This document shows, one piece after another, positions 1-10,457 of a stretch of DNA of 64,000 bases. How positions within the stretch are numbered: the stretch's first letter is position 1; each line of letters begins with the position of its first letter. Source of the stretch: Apodemus sylvaticus (taxonomy: Eukaryota > Chordata > Mammalia > Rodentia > Muridae); NCBI RefSeq assembly GCF_947179515.1, contig NC_067492.1:12600513-12664512 (forward strand). Direction: 5' to 3'. Position numbers and translations under genes: made by a program. Under the pieces are notes generated by a model. That model had not been told where the DNA came from, searched no databases, and saw only the letters and a program-made list of their open reading frames with translations.

Positions 1-304
1 TTGGGGCATCCTGGGTAACTCGGGGGCAATCCTGAGAGTGCGCTTGCTGTAAGCTCTTGATTTTAATGGAGTTTTGTTAGTGGCAGAACTAAAGATGCTG
101 AAAATAAATATGTTGTCCCAGATATAATGATGAATTTGAAAATGTTGCACCGTTGAGAAGGAAGAGATGGGAGGTGGCATTTTACCTGGCCACGATCCCA
201 CGAGGCACACCCAGCGACTACGACTTAACGTTCAGTAGAGCAGTTTGTTTTTGGCTGAGCTGAGGATGCAGGCTCTGTTTGTCAACTTAGAGCATCTCCA
301 AAGT
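1..304. other. no recognised feature
   Basis: I see no gene, RNA or interspersed repeat here. The composition is ordinary mixed-sequence mammalian DNA. Confidence 0.5.
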
Positions 305-565
305 GATGTCCACTGCTAGGACGGAACGTCTTGGTTCCCTCAGAGATGTGCAGGAGAAGTTGAGTGCCCGTGCGACCCTATCCACCTAGAGCCTCTCTCA
401 TCCTAGGTATAGGAAGGGAACATGTACCAAAGGATCATTTTCCCCTCCTGGGATCTCAATGATTCATCTCATCTTGAGGCAGTTTCCTCAAAATTTTGCA
501 AATTTATTTTCACCCCTGACCCTTTTAAGCTATCAGTCTGATGCCACTGAACACAGAATAGGAGC
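305..565 (-). repeat. old interspersed repeat, copy 1 (uninterrupted)
   Basis: The reverse complement aligns with 2170-2331 and then, after a gap, with 3284-3385 on the plus strand. Shared blocks include catgttcccttc, gagatgaat and gggcactcaacttctcc. Homology runs about 260 bp at roughly 75-80 percent by eye. I do not know the family; it could be an old LTR or an inverted local duplication. This copy lacks the insert that splits copy 2, so it serves as an empty-site reference. Confidence 0.7.
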
Positions 566-928
566 GGTGAGTGCCAGCCGCTCTTGTGAACTAGCCAGCT
601 GAGCAGGAGTTGGCACCAGCACACTCCCGAGCCCACCTGAAAGGCTCTACACTGTCATGGCTACTGCACTCTGTCCTCACTGCTCTCCTTTGTCACCCCT
701 CACCCTTTTGTTAGAACAAGAAGGGGAGGCAGAGGAGGGAAGAGCCCATTTCCGGTGTTCCTGTGATGTCTCAAAGCCTTTGACTGATCCGATTCATCCA
801 AATAAGAGTTTTTTTTTTGGCTATCAGATGAAAGGCACAGTGTATGTCCTGTGATTTCCACACTGAACAGGACAGGCAAGGTCCCTGTACTCAGAGAGTG
901 TTGTCTAGTGGTGGAGATACTACAGAAG
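566..928. other. no recognised feature
   Basis: Mixed sequence. A 65-codon open frame at 657-854 has no domain, splice context or recognisable similarity, and I treat it as chance. Confidence 0.45.
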
Positions 929-1239
929 CAAAAATGGAGGCTGGAGGATGGCTCAGCAGTTAAAGCACTGGCTACAAAATCATGAGGACCAGAGCTTGGA
1001 TCCCTAGAAAGCCATGTAAATGCCTTGTGGGTCCATCTGTAATCCCATCTTCAGAAAGCAGAGACAGGGGTCTCGAGAGCAAGGTGACTCACCATATTGG
1101 TGAGCTCCGGGCATGATTGAGAGAACTTGCTTCAGTAAATAAGTTGGAGAGTGATGGAAGGTGATTCCAGACACCAGCCTTCTATCTCCACATGAATGTG
1201 TGCACACATATGCACCTGCACTCATGTAAAACATGCAGC
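929..1239 (+). mobile_element. tRNA-derived rodent SINE (B4/B2-like composite), degenerate
   Basis: It begins with a tRNA-like head (ggaggatggctcagcagtta, then gaggaccagagcttggatcc as the B-box region). A B1-like middle follows (gtaatcccatcttcagaaagcagagaca). It runs directly into a CA tract, as a SINE tail would. The same composite structure recurs near 18.0 and 58.3 kb. The subfamily name is uncertain. Confidence 0.65.

Positions 1240-1277
<38 letters not shown>
1240..1277. repeat. (CA)n microsatellite
   Basis: About 19 uninterrupted AC units, placed as the expanded tail of the SINE at 929-1239. Confidence 0.95.
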
Positions 1278-1279
<2 letters not shown>

Positions 1280-1487
1280 AAAAATGGGGAGAGGGTGTCT
1301 TTGGTAACAAGCAGGTAGGATGCTGGTGGAGGATCTCAGCAAGATGGAGTTATAGGGTTCAAGGCAGATACCACAGGTGGAAAAGCATCAAAGACTTCTC
1401 TGGGGATAGGACATGCAAACTAAGACTGGGAGGACAAGAGGCAGGAATGTTGTCTGATCAGTTGCTCCCTGAATATGTACCACTGAG

Positions 1488-1501
1488 TGTATGTGTGTAC
1501 T

Positions 1502-1535
<34 letters not shown>

Positions 1536-1792
1536 CATATGTGGTATGTGTGCATGTGTGTGTGTATGGTGTGGTGTGTATGCTCATGAGTGGTGTATGT
1601 GCATGTGTATGTGTGTGGTGTGGTATGATATGGTGTGTGCTCACATGTGGTATGAGTGTGTGTGTGTGTGTGGTATGGTATGCATATTGTGCTCATGTGT
1701 GATGTGTGTGCTCATGTGTGGTATGCATGCATGTGTGTGCATGTGAGACTGTGGGTGTGCATGCATGCAGGTACACACAGGTACACACCAGG
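1488..1792. repeat. compound (TG)n microsatellite
   Basis: A pure TG core (about 1505-1532) is followed by 250 bp of interrupted TG/TATG/GGTG units. The overlapping Cys/Val-rich open frames on both strands are repeat translations, not genes. Confidence 0.93.
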
Positions 1793-1858
1793 ACTTGAAC
1801 TCAGTGTCCCATTTGCACTTAGCTTGTACTCTTTGGCTGAACTAAATCTTTAGCCCCC
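1787..1858 (-). mobile_element. ID/B4-type SINE remnant
   Basis: The segment ccaggacttgaactcagtgt and the end ctttggctgaactaaatctt match the reverse complement of an ID-like tRNA head. It abuts the TG array, which would then be its expanded tail. Confidence 0.5.
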
Positions 1859-1919
1859 TGGATTCCCCTTCTAGCCCAGGCCTTCTGTGACATTTCCCTG
1901 TTCACTGGTTTTACCCCTT

Positions 1920-1986
1920 TGTTTAGAACAGTGCTCTGCATACAGTTGGCACTTGTAAATATTTATTGGATGACTAAATAATTGAA
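1920..1986 (+). mobile_element. MIR 3' end, degenerate
   Basis: gaacagtgctctgcatacag, then ggcacttgtaaatatttatt and ggatgactaaata, follow the order of the ancient MIR 3' end (NNcagtgcctggcacatag, then aataaatattt). It is a fragment only. Confidence 0.5.
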
Positions 1987-2416
1987 CATGATTTGCAGTT
2001 TTATTCCCTGATGGCAAAGCATCACCTTCAACTGTGGTACCTGACCGTTCCTGACTGGAAATCAGGGTTGGTTTCCAGTTAGGAAAAGGGGACTATTGGG
2101 ATTGTGGGAGACACCCACAAACAACCCTGAAGCCTTTGAATAAATGTAGGGCCCTCACTGCCTCTCCAGTTTTTGTGTCCAGTGACATAATGCTGGTAGT
2201 TTAACACTGTTAAGGGAAAAAAACAAATTTACAAAGTTTTGAGGAAATTCCCTTAAACTGAGATGAATCCCTGAGATTCCAGGAGGGAAAAATGATTCTT
2301 TGATACATGTTCCCTTCGTATACATAGGGTGTTGTTGTGGATAGCCCTGGGCTTGTATTTTGATGCTAATTCCACTCCTTAGAGGGGCTGCAGATGTGGC
2401 CTTGTGGATCTTCTCC

Positions 2417-2431
2417 CCACCTTAACTTTTC
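2417..2431. repeat. target-site duplication, left copy
   Basis: ccaccttaacttttc, repeated exactly at 2973-2987, flanks the L1 fragment. Confidence 0.92.
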
Positions 2432-2972
2432 TTTTTTTTTTTTTTTTTTGTCTTTTTTTTTTATTTGATATAATTTATTTACATTTCAAATAATTTCCCC
2501 TTTTCTAGCCCCCCCCCACTCCCCAAAAGTCCCGTAAGCCCCCTTCTCTTCCCCTGTCCTCCCTCCCACCCCTTCCCAGTTCCCCGTTCTGGTTTTGCCA
2601 AATACTGTTTCACTGAGTCTTTCCAGAACCAGGGACCACTCCTGCTTTCTTCTTGTATCTCATTTGATGTGTGGATTATGTTTTGGGTATTCCAGTTTTC
2701 TAGGTTAATAACCACTTATTAGTGAGTGCATACCATGATTCACCTTTTGAGTCTGGGTTACCTCACTTAGTATGATGTTCTCTAGCTCCATCCATTTGCC
2801 TAAGAATTTCATGAATTCATTGTTTCTAATGGCTGAATAGTACTCCATTGTGTAGATATACCACATTTTTTGTATCCACTCTTCTGTTGAGGGATACCTG
2901 GGTTCTTTCCAGCATCTGGCAATTATAAATAGGGCTGCTATGAACATAGTAGAGCATGTATCCTTATTACAT
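2432..2972 (-). mobile_element. 5'-truncated L1 (young, L1Md-like)
   Basis: The plus strand opens with poly-T (the L1 poly-A tail) and continues through the L1 3' UTR (2432-2702). The end of ORF2 lies at 2703-2947 on the minus strand: an intact 80-codon carboxy terminus with the typical MWYIYTMEYYSAIRNNEF segment and a stop after SLISGY. A perfect 15-bp TSD brackets it, so this is one simple retrotransposition event. It is far too short to be mobile. The same ORF2 segment recurs inverted at 47.5 kb with high identity. Confidence 0.93.
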
Positions 2973-2987
2973 CCACCTTAACTTTTC
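2973..2987. repeat. target-site duplication, right copy
   Basis: Exact copy of 2417-2431. Confidence 0.92.
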
Positions 2988-3508
2988 AAATAAAGGCTTG
3001 AGCCAATGATTGGGCAGGAGGAAGGGGGAGGAGGAACTGAGAGTTTGGGGGAGGAGAAAAGGATTGGGTGGGGAAGGGGGAGGAGCTACGGGGGATTGAC
3101 AGAGAGGCTGCAGAGAGAGAAGCTCGTGGCCTGGAGAAACCACAAGTTATATGGGATAGTATAGATGGGAATAGAGTAGTGTAGTGGGAGGTCTGCCCAA
3201 TCTATGCTTATAGCTTGTATTGTTACTGATTGAGTTGAAATTTCTTTTACTGGGTAACTGGGTTGGAAACAAAGTAGCAACAGAGCGTGAGAGGCCCTAG
3301 GTCAATAGGGTCCCATGGGCACTCAACTTCTCCCACATATCTCTGGGGAAACCAGAAAGCTCAGCCCTAGCATTGGTCTATGCGAGAAACTGATAGCTGG
3401 TAAGTAGAGAAAAATGCAAAACTCATGTTTGAGTTTCACTTAGATCTTGCTGAGACTCTGCCTGAATGTTTATTTTTAATAGTATGAGGTTTATTGGATC
3501 TCTCACAT

Positions 3509-3824
3509 TGTGGTGGTTTGAATATGCTTGGGCCATAGGGAGTGGCACTGTTAGGAGGTGTGGCCTTGTTGGAGGAAGGGGTGGGGTGAGCTTTGAGACC
3601 TTCTTCCTAGCTGCCTGGAAGTCTCTCTCTCCTGGTTGCCTTCGAATCAATATGCACCAGCGCCTTGGATCAAGCTTTCTCCAGCACACTGCCATGCTTC
3701 CTGCTATTATGACAACAGACTGAACCTCTGAAACTGTAAGCCAGCTCCAATGAAATGTTTGCCTTTATAAGAGTTGCCTTGGTCATGGTGTCTCTTCATA
3801 GCAACGAATACCCCAACTAAGACA
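3509..3824 (+). mobile_element. solo MaLR LTR, MT clade (MTD-like)
   Basis: It begins tgtggtggtttgaatatgct, carries ggaggtgtggccttgttgga, then actgaacctctgaaactgta and gttgccttggtcatggtgtc, and ends actaagaca. This is the standard order of an MTD-type LTR at about the usual length (316 bp). Flanking pentamers cacat and ctcat match at 4 of 5, in line with the 5-bp TSD of ERVL elements. No internal region is attached, so it is a solo LTR. Confidence 0.85.
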
Positions 3825-3969
3825 CTCATCCTTAAATTGTTAATCTTATGAAAAACATAGGACCTCTCGGGGACCAGATGCTGTGGAGGAGACTCTTGGG
3901 CCTGCATGAATTCACTCTCCAAGGAAAGGCAGTGCTGACCAGCCTCAGCTGGTACCAGTGGCTTGCCTG

Positions 3970-4332
3970 TGAAATGTCTCCCACAAGCTCATAGATTTGA
4001 ATACTGATCCGTAGCCGGAAGTGCTGGACGTGTTTTGTGAGGTGTAGGGTCTTTGGGAGCTGGGCTTTGGTTGGAGGAAGAGTCCCTTCTTCCAGCCCTG
4101 AGGTGTATAGGCTCTTCCTTTGTTCCCCCCAAGATGTGAACAGGCAGCCTTAGGCGCTCACTACCTCAGCTGAGAACCACGCCCCGTTGTCCAGTCTTTT
4201 CTGCCTCCCGGTATTCCTCATTACCACACCTTCCCTACCACAATGTATTGTGTCCTCAAAACACAGCCAAAGAAACCCTCCCTCCCTTAACTTGCTCTTT
4301 GTTTGACCACAAGAGGAAGCAGTCTGTAATAC
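3970..4332 (+). mobile_element. divergent MaLR LTR
   Basis: The pattern is weaker but in the right order: cccacaagctcatagatttg, ggtgtagggtctttgggag, ggttggaggaagag, cttgctctttgtttgaccac. I infer an older MT/ORR- or MLT-type LTR. The ends are soft. Confidence 0.5.
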
Positions 4333-6054
4333 TCCATGCCTTGCCATCAAGACTGGGGACTTTGTTGCTTGATTTGGCTTACACTCAGCCCTAGTACCTT
4401 GCCCTCTCTCTGTGGGAAGAGGAGTTTCAGCTTCTCTTCAGTCAACCATATCTCCAGCAAATCCTTGCCCCTCTCCCCTTATAGGCTGTGTCTCTTTGCT
4501 TCTTACGGGACGATTACCTCGTATCTGAGAATCTATCTCAGTTTTCTAATCATTTACTCATTTTGACCAGTCCCTGCAGCGACCCTTTGGACCCGGTAGC
4601 CTCCTTGGAGTCATTTAGTTCCACCTCAGCCTGGGAAGAACAGCTGCAGACAACAGCTGATCGGAGGGGTGGATTCTAGCCGCTCTGTCTCAAGAGGCGT
4701 GCGCAGGGGTTGGGCGATTCCATGTCAATCAGGAGCTCCTCTGCTTCAAGATTCCAGTGGCATTCCATTGCTCGGTAGGAATACATCCCAAAATAAATCC
4801 CATAAATCTTCCTTGCCTGTTACCTCTGAGTGGCTTCCTGGCTCCCTCCCGGCGCCTGTAACACAACCAGGTCCTGTTCCACCCGGGGCCCTTTCGTCTT
4901 GGCAAGGCTGGGTCCTTCTCCTCAAGTCTTAGATTACAGGGTTGCCTTTCAGTGGCGTTCCCCCATAGCCCCATGTGGCTCGGATGCTCGTCTCCATTAT
5001 TGTTCTATCCCACTTTGGGTGTATGTGCCAATCTTGTTAATAATACCAAAGACTCAAGGATTGAGGGGGCTTGTCCCCTGGTGTAAGCAGTGCATAGAAG
5101 TACGGGATGTGACTGAATCCTGAGGACTCTGAAGTCATTGAGGAATTAACCCACAGATGGCCTTATAGCTGAAGGGACTTTGGGAGACGCAATCTGACTG
5201 GAGAAAGTAGGTTGCTAGGGTGTGTGTTTGAAGGGTCTAGCTTGTGCCCGTCCACCTCCCCAATCTTTCTTAGCTTCCTGTGCAGTACATAGTGGACAGC
5301 TTTGTTCTACGATGGGTTCTACATGTTGTTTTGCCTTGCTTTGAACCAGGAGCAGTGGCGCTCACCAGTCATGGGTCAAAGCCCCTGCAACCGTCAGGCA
5401 AAAATGAATCTTTCCTTTATTAAGTTGTTTCTCTCAGAGGCATGGCTGGCAGGAAGAGCTGTCTCTAGTTTGTTCAAAGGCTATCCATGTTGCCTAGCTC
5501 GGCTTGCACCCTGTAGGGGTGTGTTAAATGAACAAGAAAAATGAAGCAGCAGGAGACCGGAACCCAGGCAGTCACGTGACCCGTAGGTCCCTGCACTCAC
5601 TTCCGTTCTCTCCAGATACTTGCTTGACAGTTTCATCCTGTTCTCCAGTCTCAACCCAATGGTGCTCAGGGAAGTGAACAGCAACCAGGCTCCTCCCCAA
5701 GGCAGAAGGGCAAGAAATGCTAAGCGGCATCTCCTGGCAGCTAGCATGCTGGTGGCTGCGATGGATTCCAGAAAGAAAACACATGCAGTGAAAGAGTCCA
5801 GAGGTCCGCCTGCCCTTCTGTTTGAGCAGATTCATGGAGATTTGTTTTCTATGTCTCCCTCTGGGAGTCTGGGTTTGATGGGTATTAGTGAAGGTTGCGC
5901 TTTTCTTTTTCTCCTTAAATCACAGTTGGCAACAGAAAACCAGACTCTACACAACTATGTTTTGCCAAGACTGTAGTATTATGTAAAAATATTGCGAATA
6001 TTAAGATTGTGATTTGGTCGCTGTTCCCAGTCAATTTGACTTACACACTGTAGG
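4333..6054. other. mostly unannotated stretch
   Basis: There is no gene that I recognise; the open frames on both strands have no family resemblance. Around 5390-5450 gcaaaaatgaatctttcctt followed by attaagttgtttctctcaga resembles the 3' end of a MaLR LTR, so part of this stretch is probably eroded LTR. Confidence 0.4.
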
Positions 6055-6300
6055 CGCTTTGCATGAGAAATGTCCCTCACTGGCTCAGGTACTGGAATAC
6101 TGGGTCCTCAGTAGGTGGCGCTGTTTGGCGAGGTTTAGGAGGCGTGGCCTTGCTGAAGAAAGTACATCATTTGGGGTGTTTTTTTTTGGGGGGGGGGGAT
6201 GTTATAGCCTCGCCCCTTCCAGTTCTCTCTGTTTTGTGCTTTTATAGCTCTCTGCTTCCTGATTCGGCCTGTGTAATGCCTCCTCGTCATGACGGACTCT
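6055..6300 (+). mobile_element. MaLR LTR fragment (MT clade)
   Basis: gggtcctcagtaggtggcgc, then tgtttggcgaggtttaggag, gcgtggccttgctgaagaaa and a later ggatgttatagcctcgcccc follow the MT LTR order. A T9/G10 mononucleotide run interrupts it at about 6180-6199. Confidence 0.55.
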
Positions 6301-6353
6301 TACTCCATCCGCGCGCACACACACCCACACACCTACACACCCACACACACCAG
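6301..6353. repeat. degenerate (CA)n
   Basis: Interrupted CA units with a GCGCGC start; probably grew inside LTR-derived sequence. Confidence 0.8.
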
Positions 6354-6364
6354 ATTGGCCTGAT

Positions 6365-6600
6365 GAATAATTAATGTGAGGAGGATATCCCACTGTGGGT
6401 AGTGCCACTGTGGGTGGTCCAGGGTTGTATAAGAAAGCAGGCTGAGCAAGCCATGAGGAGCAAGCCAGTAAGCAGCACCCCTCCACAGTTCTGCTTCAGT
6501 CCTGGTTCTCTCAAGGTTCCTGCCCTGACTTCTCTCAGTGATGGAGTGAGACCTAAGAATTGTGACCTTCTGATTGTGACCTTACCTTGCCAAGATGCCC
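6365..6600 (+). mobile_element. MaLR-type LTR fragment
   Basis: gtgggtggtccagggttgta, then taagaaagcaggctgagcaa, gccatgaggagcaagccagt and aagcagcacccctccac match the middle of the LTR type that is complete at 10782-11146. The 5' end is missing. Confidence 0.7.
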
Positions 6601-6811
6601 ATGGTTTTCATCTCAGCCATAGAGATATGTGGTAAGCCCCACCATCTTCCCAGCCCCCGGTTTGGGCTTTGCAGTTCCTTTAGATGTTTCTGAGAGTGGC
6701 TGCTGTGGATCCGTGTAAAAATGGGGGCTTGGTGGCCTCCTGGTTCTCTTAGCCCTCTTCAAGTTGTGGTGTAATGCTGTCGAATTCTGAGTTTGGATGG
6801 AAATTGAAAAG

Positions 6812-6962
6812 CAAATTTCTGTGAGCCTCAGTTTCCTCACCTGTACTGCTTGGATAGGTGGTAGCTGCCATGGAGGATGATTATAATTAAGGACTAGTTA
6901 AATGAGATGGTGGATATGAAATTCCCTGTGCACAAGAGACACTCAATAGCATCCTTGGTTCC
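6812..6962 (+). mobile_element. MIR fragment
   Basis: gtgagcctcagtttcctcac is the hallmark MIR core end, followed later by gttaaatgagatgg. This is an ancient mammalian SINE, much eroded. Confidence 0.6.
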
Positions 6963-7025
6963 TCTGCCTTCGTCTTCCATAGGTTTGGATTTCGGGGTAA
7001 GGGATCAGATTATGAACACTGGAAA

Positions 7026-7262
7026 GTTAATTCAGGCACTGGACACATGGCTCAGCAGTTAAGAGCACTGGCTGCTCTTGCAGAGGACCCAGGTTTAATT
7101 CTCAGCACCATGGTGGCTCACAACCATCTATAACTCTAATTCAAGGGGTATCCGATGCCCTTCTCTGATCCCCACAGGTACCAGACATCCACCTAGTACA
7201 TATATGTGCATTCGAGCAAAACACTTACACACCTAAACATTTTAAAAATGAAAGCAAATTTA
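7026..7262 (+). mobile_element. B3-type SINE
   Basis: The tRNA-like head (ggctcagcagttaagagcac, then gaggacccaggtttaattct) is followed by caccatggtggctcacaacc and the B3/B2 body, ending in an A-rich tail. RNA polymerase III A and B boxes are recognisable but mutated. Confidence 0.85.
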
Positions 7263-7639
7263 AAAGAAGGTTAATTCATAGCACACTAAGGAAAAATAAG
7301 AACCTCATGGCTTCAGAGGACTTCTGCGGGGCTTGTTCAGACCGGCTGCCTCTACCTCTGTCGACTGCTCACCCATTCTTATCCCAGCCCCATTAAGCTT
7401 CCTCGTCTCCACTCCCTGCAACAGCACCTGCCCAGGCTCCACTGACCTGCTTGTGACTAAATGCTGAATATGGCGTTTGAAACAGTCGCGTAATCTTTCT
7501 TGCTTCTGGGATAGGTTCCTCCCCAGGTCCTCCTCCTGTTTCTGGGTAGTCAGTTTTCTTGACTTCTACCATTCTTTAGCTCTAGAATGCTGAGGCGTTC
7601 CTTGCTCAGGCCTTGGCTCTCTTTCTGTATGTACTGCCT
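7263..7639. other. no recognised feature
   Basis: Mixed sequence between two SINEs; nothing supported. Confidence 0.5.
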
Positions 7640-7817
7640 TCTTAGGAGATGTTTTTGTTTGTTTGTTTGTTTGTTTGTTTTCGAGACAGGGTTTCTCTGT
7701 ATAGCCCTGCCTGTCCTGGAACTCACTCTGTAGACCAGGCTGTCCTGGAACTCAGAAATCCGCCTGCCTCTGCCTCCCAAGTGCTGGGATTAAAGCACTG
7801 CCCGGCTCTTAGGAGAT
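7640..7817 (-). mobile_element. B1 SINE with 11-bp TSD
   Basis: The body at 7651-7806 reads on the plus strand as (TTTG)n tail, gagacagggtttctctgtat, then the reverse complement of the B1 core ending gctgggattaaagcactgcc. TSD tcttaggagat occurs at 7640-7650 and 7807-7817. It is a near-complete 7SL-derived B1, slightly shortened at its 5' end. Confidence 0.95.
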
Positions 7818-8157
7818 CTTCTTATCCAGCCTTTTGTCCCCTGCGGGCCACTCTGCGGCACCCCTGCCTTCTGTGTTCTTTAAACTCTACTCTGGAATCT
7901 ACAGCTCCGTCAGCAGCACCTTCACCAGATGGCTGTCTTACAGAGACATTGACCTAAACAGAGCACCCGAGAACCCCGTTGATGACTAATTTTGTCCATA
8001 CCTATTTTTCTGGAGAACCTTGACTAATACAAGATGCTCACTACTAGACTGAGAGTTAGGGGCTCTGGCCTTGCCTCTGTCCCTTACTGGAGATGCTTTA
8101 GAAAGCCCCATCTAATACGGGTATCATAAAACTCAACAACCTTTCTTGTCTTGTGCC
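7818..8157. other. no recognised feature
   Basis: Nothing supported in this 340-bp stretch. Confidence 0.45.
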
Positions 8158-8158
8158 A

Positions 8159-8436
8159 GAGAGGGGGGGAGAGGGAAGGAGGGAGGGGGAAGAGAGAGAG
8201 AGGGAAGGAGGGAGGGAGGGGGGAGAAAGAGGGAGGGGGGGAGAGAGAGAAAGAGGGAGGGAGGGGGAGAGAAAGAGGGAGGGAGGTGGGAGGGGGAGAG
8301 GGAGGGAGGTGGGAGGGGGAGAGAGAGAAAGAGGGAGGGAGGAGGAGAGAGAGAAAGAGGGAGGGAAGGGAGAGAGAGAGAGAGAGAGCACGCATGCACA
8401 CACACACACACATACACACACACACACACACACACT
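8159..8436. repeat. polypurine (GGGA/GAGA)n tract plus (CA)n
   Basis: About 230 bp of almost pure purine (8159-8388) built from GGGA, GGAGG and GAGA units, then a CA tract (8398-8435). Long overlapping Arg/Glu/Gly and Leu/Ser/Pro frames on both strands are translations of the repeat. Confidence 0.95.
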
Positions 8437-9426
8437 CAAGATGGAGGAGCCATTAGGGGGAAAGGGGTTGGATTTCAGCAGGGCAACAGGACTTCCTTAA
8501 GCGTGTAGCAATTCCTGTCTGTTACTAGTGACCTGGGTTAGATTCCATAGAGCAGTGCCTTTTACTGATTGCAAGGAAAGGGCAAGCAATAAGAGGGAAG
8601 CTGAATGGGCATCCAGTGCTGCCCAGACTTTGCTGAGGAGATTAGACAGTCCTCCAGCTTCCCAGAATTCTTTTCGGGTCTGGTCTGAGCTAGGACACGG
8701 AGGGGAGGGGCAAGCTCCCAGCCACATGCAGATCCACGTGCCCAGTTTCGCTTCCTCAGGCTGATGTCTAAGAGCCTTGAGTATTTGTTACTGCTTAGAG
8801 ACAGAACTCCAACCCAACTGTGATTCCAGCCCCTTGGATAGATAATGCCTCAACGGTCCAGGGGCTTGGAGGCAGGAGGTCTGACTTCTGTACAACCAGC
8901 TTGGGACAGTGATCTCAGCTGCTGTTCTGAGGGGATGTAGGGTTCCAAAGATTTCAAAACAGAGGTTGCAGGTTAAATTGCCTCGAGTCCCCTTTTTCCT
9001 TTGTCAGAATCCCGGAGGAAGAATAATTATGGAAATTAGGAAGAAAAATGGAATATTCCTTTCAAGAGGCTGAAAGCAGGTACCAAAGGACACTCGAGTT
9101 ATTTTTAGAGAGAACGGTTTAGATCGAGTGCTTCAAAAATGGGCGGTGAGTGTTAGCTCCTAGATGCTGTGTGCAAGCCTATAAATGCTCTCGAGCTTTG
9201 AGTGCCTCACAAGGGGAAATTACATCCGGCAAATCATGGGAAAACAAAAACAAAAGTAGGCTAGAGGCATTGAGAGCCATAAAAGTCTAGTTAGAGAAGC
9301 GGCTGGCCAACCTGTTCATAGATCTTGACGTCTTGGCCTCAGTTCACCTCATCTTAGTAAGCACGCCAGTTGTTTGTCTTGATTAAAAAATGAGTGGTTT
9401 AGTATTCTATATTAAGAATTCTTCCT

Positions 9427-9431
<5 letters not shown>
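8437..9431. other. repeat-poor block, no gene recognised
   Basis: I identify no interspersed repeat in almost 1 kb. The second half (8931-9420) is AT-rich with a MEF2-like ttatttttag at about 9100 and several aaattacatc-type motifs. This fits a possible regulatory element, but motif matches alone do not prove one. Confidence 0.4.

Positions 9432-9487
<56 letters not shown>
9432..9487. repeat. (CT)n microsatellite
   Basis: About 28 CT units followed by a short CAT run. Confidence 0.97.
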
Positions 9488-9492
<5 letters not shown>

Positions 9493-9848
9493 CATCATCT
9501 TGTTGCCCACAGGGTTAGTCAGGAACACCACAGTATCTTACATAAGTTCTCCTTTACCACTGGTGAAGCTCTGCCTTAAAGTCAGAAGCTTTGGAGCAAG
9601 GTCAGCTTTTGGTGCAATAGTGGCGTGGCTGTTTTGGTGGTAACCAACCACGTTCTAGCTGGGCGAGCTCTGTTCCACTGGAGAGAATGCTCGTCTTCTG
9701 TTATGAAGCTGGTCAAAAGACACCAGCTTTATGGGCTCTTGAGGAGGAAGCTGCTATTGTTATTTTGCTAAATTTACATGATATGCCTGCCAAACCGCCT
9801 TCAATCTAATTATGTTTATTTATGGTGGTGCTGTCAACTTCAGAGAAT
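9488..9848. other. repeat-poor block, no gene recognised
   Basis: No repeat is seen. At 9765-9840 the sequence is AT-rich with homeobox-like cores (ctaattatg, tttatttatgg) that look like conserved non-coding DNA. This is an impression only. Confidence 0.35.
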
Positions 9849-9872
9849 CTTTTTTTTTTTTTTTTTTTTTTT
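9849..9872. repeat. (T)n mononucleotide run
   Basis: About 23 T residues with no recognisable SINE or L1 body on either side. Confidence 0.9.
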
Positions 9873-10356
9873 ATTAGGTGATGATATTGCAGAGACTCCC
9901 GGTGAAGTCAAGGTGATGAGAATTAAGTGGCCGGATGCTCAGCTCTAAGTGGGGCATCTACATCACCTCCACGGCTCGGGAGAAAGGGTAGGAAAAATGT
10001 TAGAGCCAAGGGAATGGGCTCAGTGTTAGAAAACAGGGTCTTCTGGCAGTGGTTACCTGCACAGTACCAGGCAGTGAGCATTCCCTCAGGATCCCTCAGT
10101 ATGTGACTGTTGAGGAAGAGGGAACCATTTTCTTCAACAAGGTATCTCCTACCACATTGCCCATCCTGCTGTAAGCAAACCTAATTAAAGTCATTGGGTC
10201 ACCAAAATAAGAAAAAACCAAAAAACCAAAAAATCCACAACCCCCAAGCAAAACCTGTTGAATTGGAAGAGGCACTAATTGAGAAGGGGAAGGGAAATCC
10301 ACAGAAGGAAATCCACAAAAGAGGGTAATGGTGGTGAATATGGCCCCAAAACATTA

Positions 10357-10357
<1 letters not shown>
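9873..10357. other. no recognised feature
   Basis: Mixed sequence with no supported gene or repeat apart from a small A/C-rich patch at 10205-10245. Confidence 0.45.
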
Positions 10358-10412
<55 letters not shown>

Positions 10413-10415
10413 CAT

Positions 10416-10454
<39 letters not shown>

Positions 10455-10457
10455 CAG
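10358..10457. repeat. compound (TA)n-(CATA)n-(CA)n microsatellite
   Basis: TA core (about 10367-10406), then CATA units, then CA. It could extrude a cruciform or melt easily. Confidence 0.97.

Larger units (their letters stand above)
2333..3282. mobile_element. solo LTR-like insertion, split by an L1
   Basis: The boundary was inferred by comparison with the empty copy at 305-565. The insert starts with TG (tgttgtggatagccctggg) and ends with CA (gtagcaaca). Flanking hexamers gggtgt and gagcgt match at 4 of 6 positions, both mismatches being transitions, which suits an eroded 6-bp ERVK-type TSD. Without the L1 it is about 395 bp, a usual LTR length. An aataaa lies at 2989-2994. The family is not identified. 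Confidence 0.55.
2170..3385 (+). repeat. old interspersed repeat, copy 2 (split by LTR and L1)
   Basis: Homologous parts are 2170-2331 and 3284-3385; everything between is later insertion. At the join, copy 1 reads straight from tatacctagg into atgagagaggctctagg. Here tatacataggg is followed by about 950 bp of foreign sequence before gtgagaggccctagg. See the separate LTR and L1 entries. Confidence 0.7.

Noticed and set aside
1192..1746. 184-codon and nested Cys/Val frames
   Set aside because: Translation of CA and TG microsatellites.
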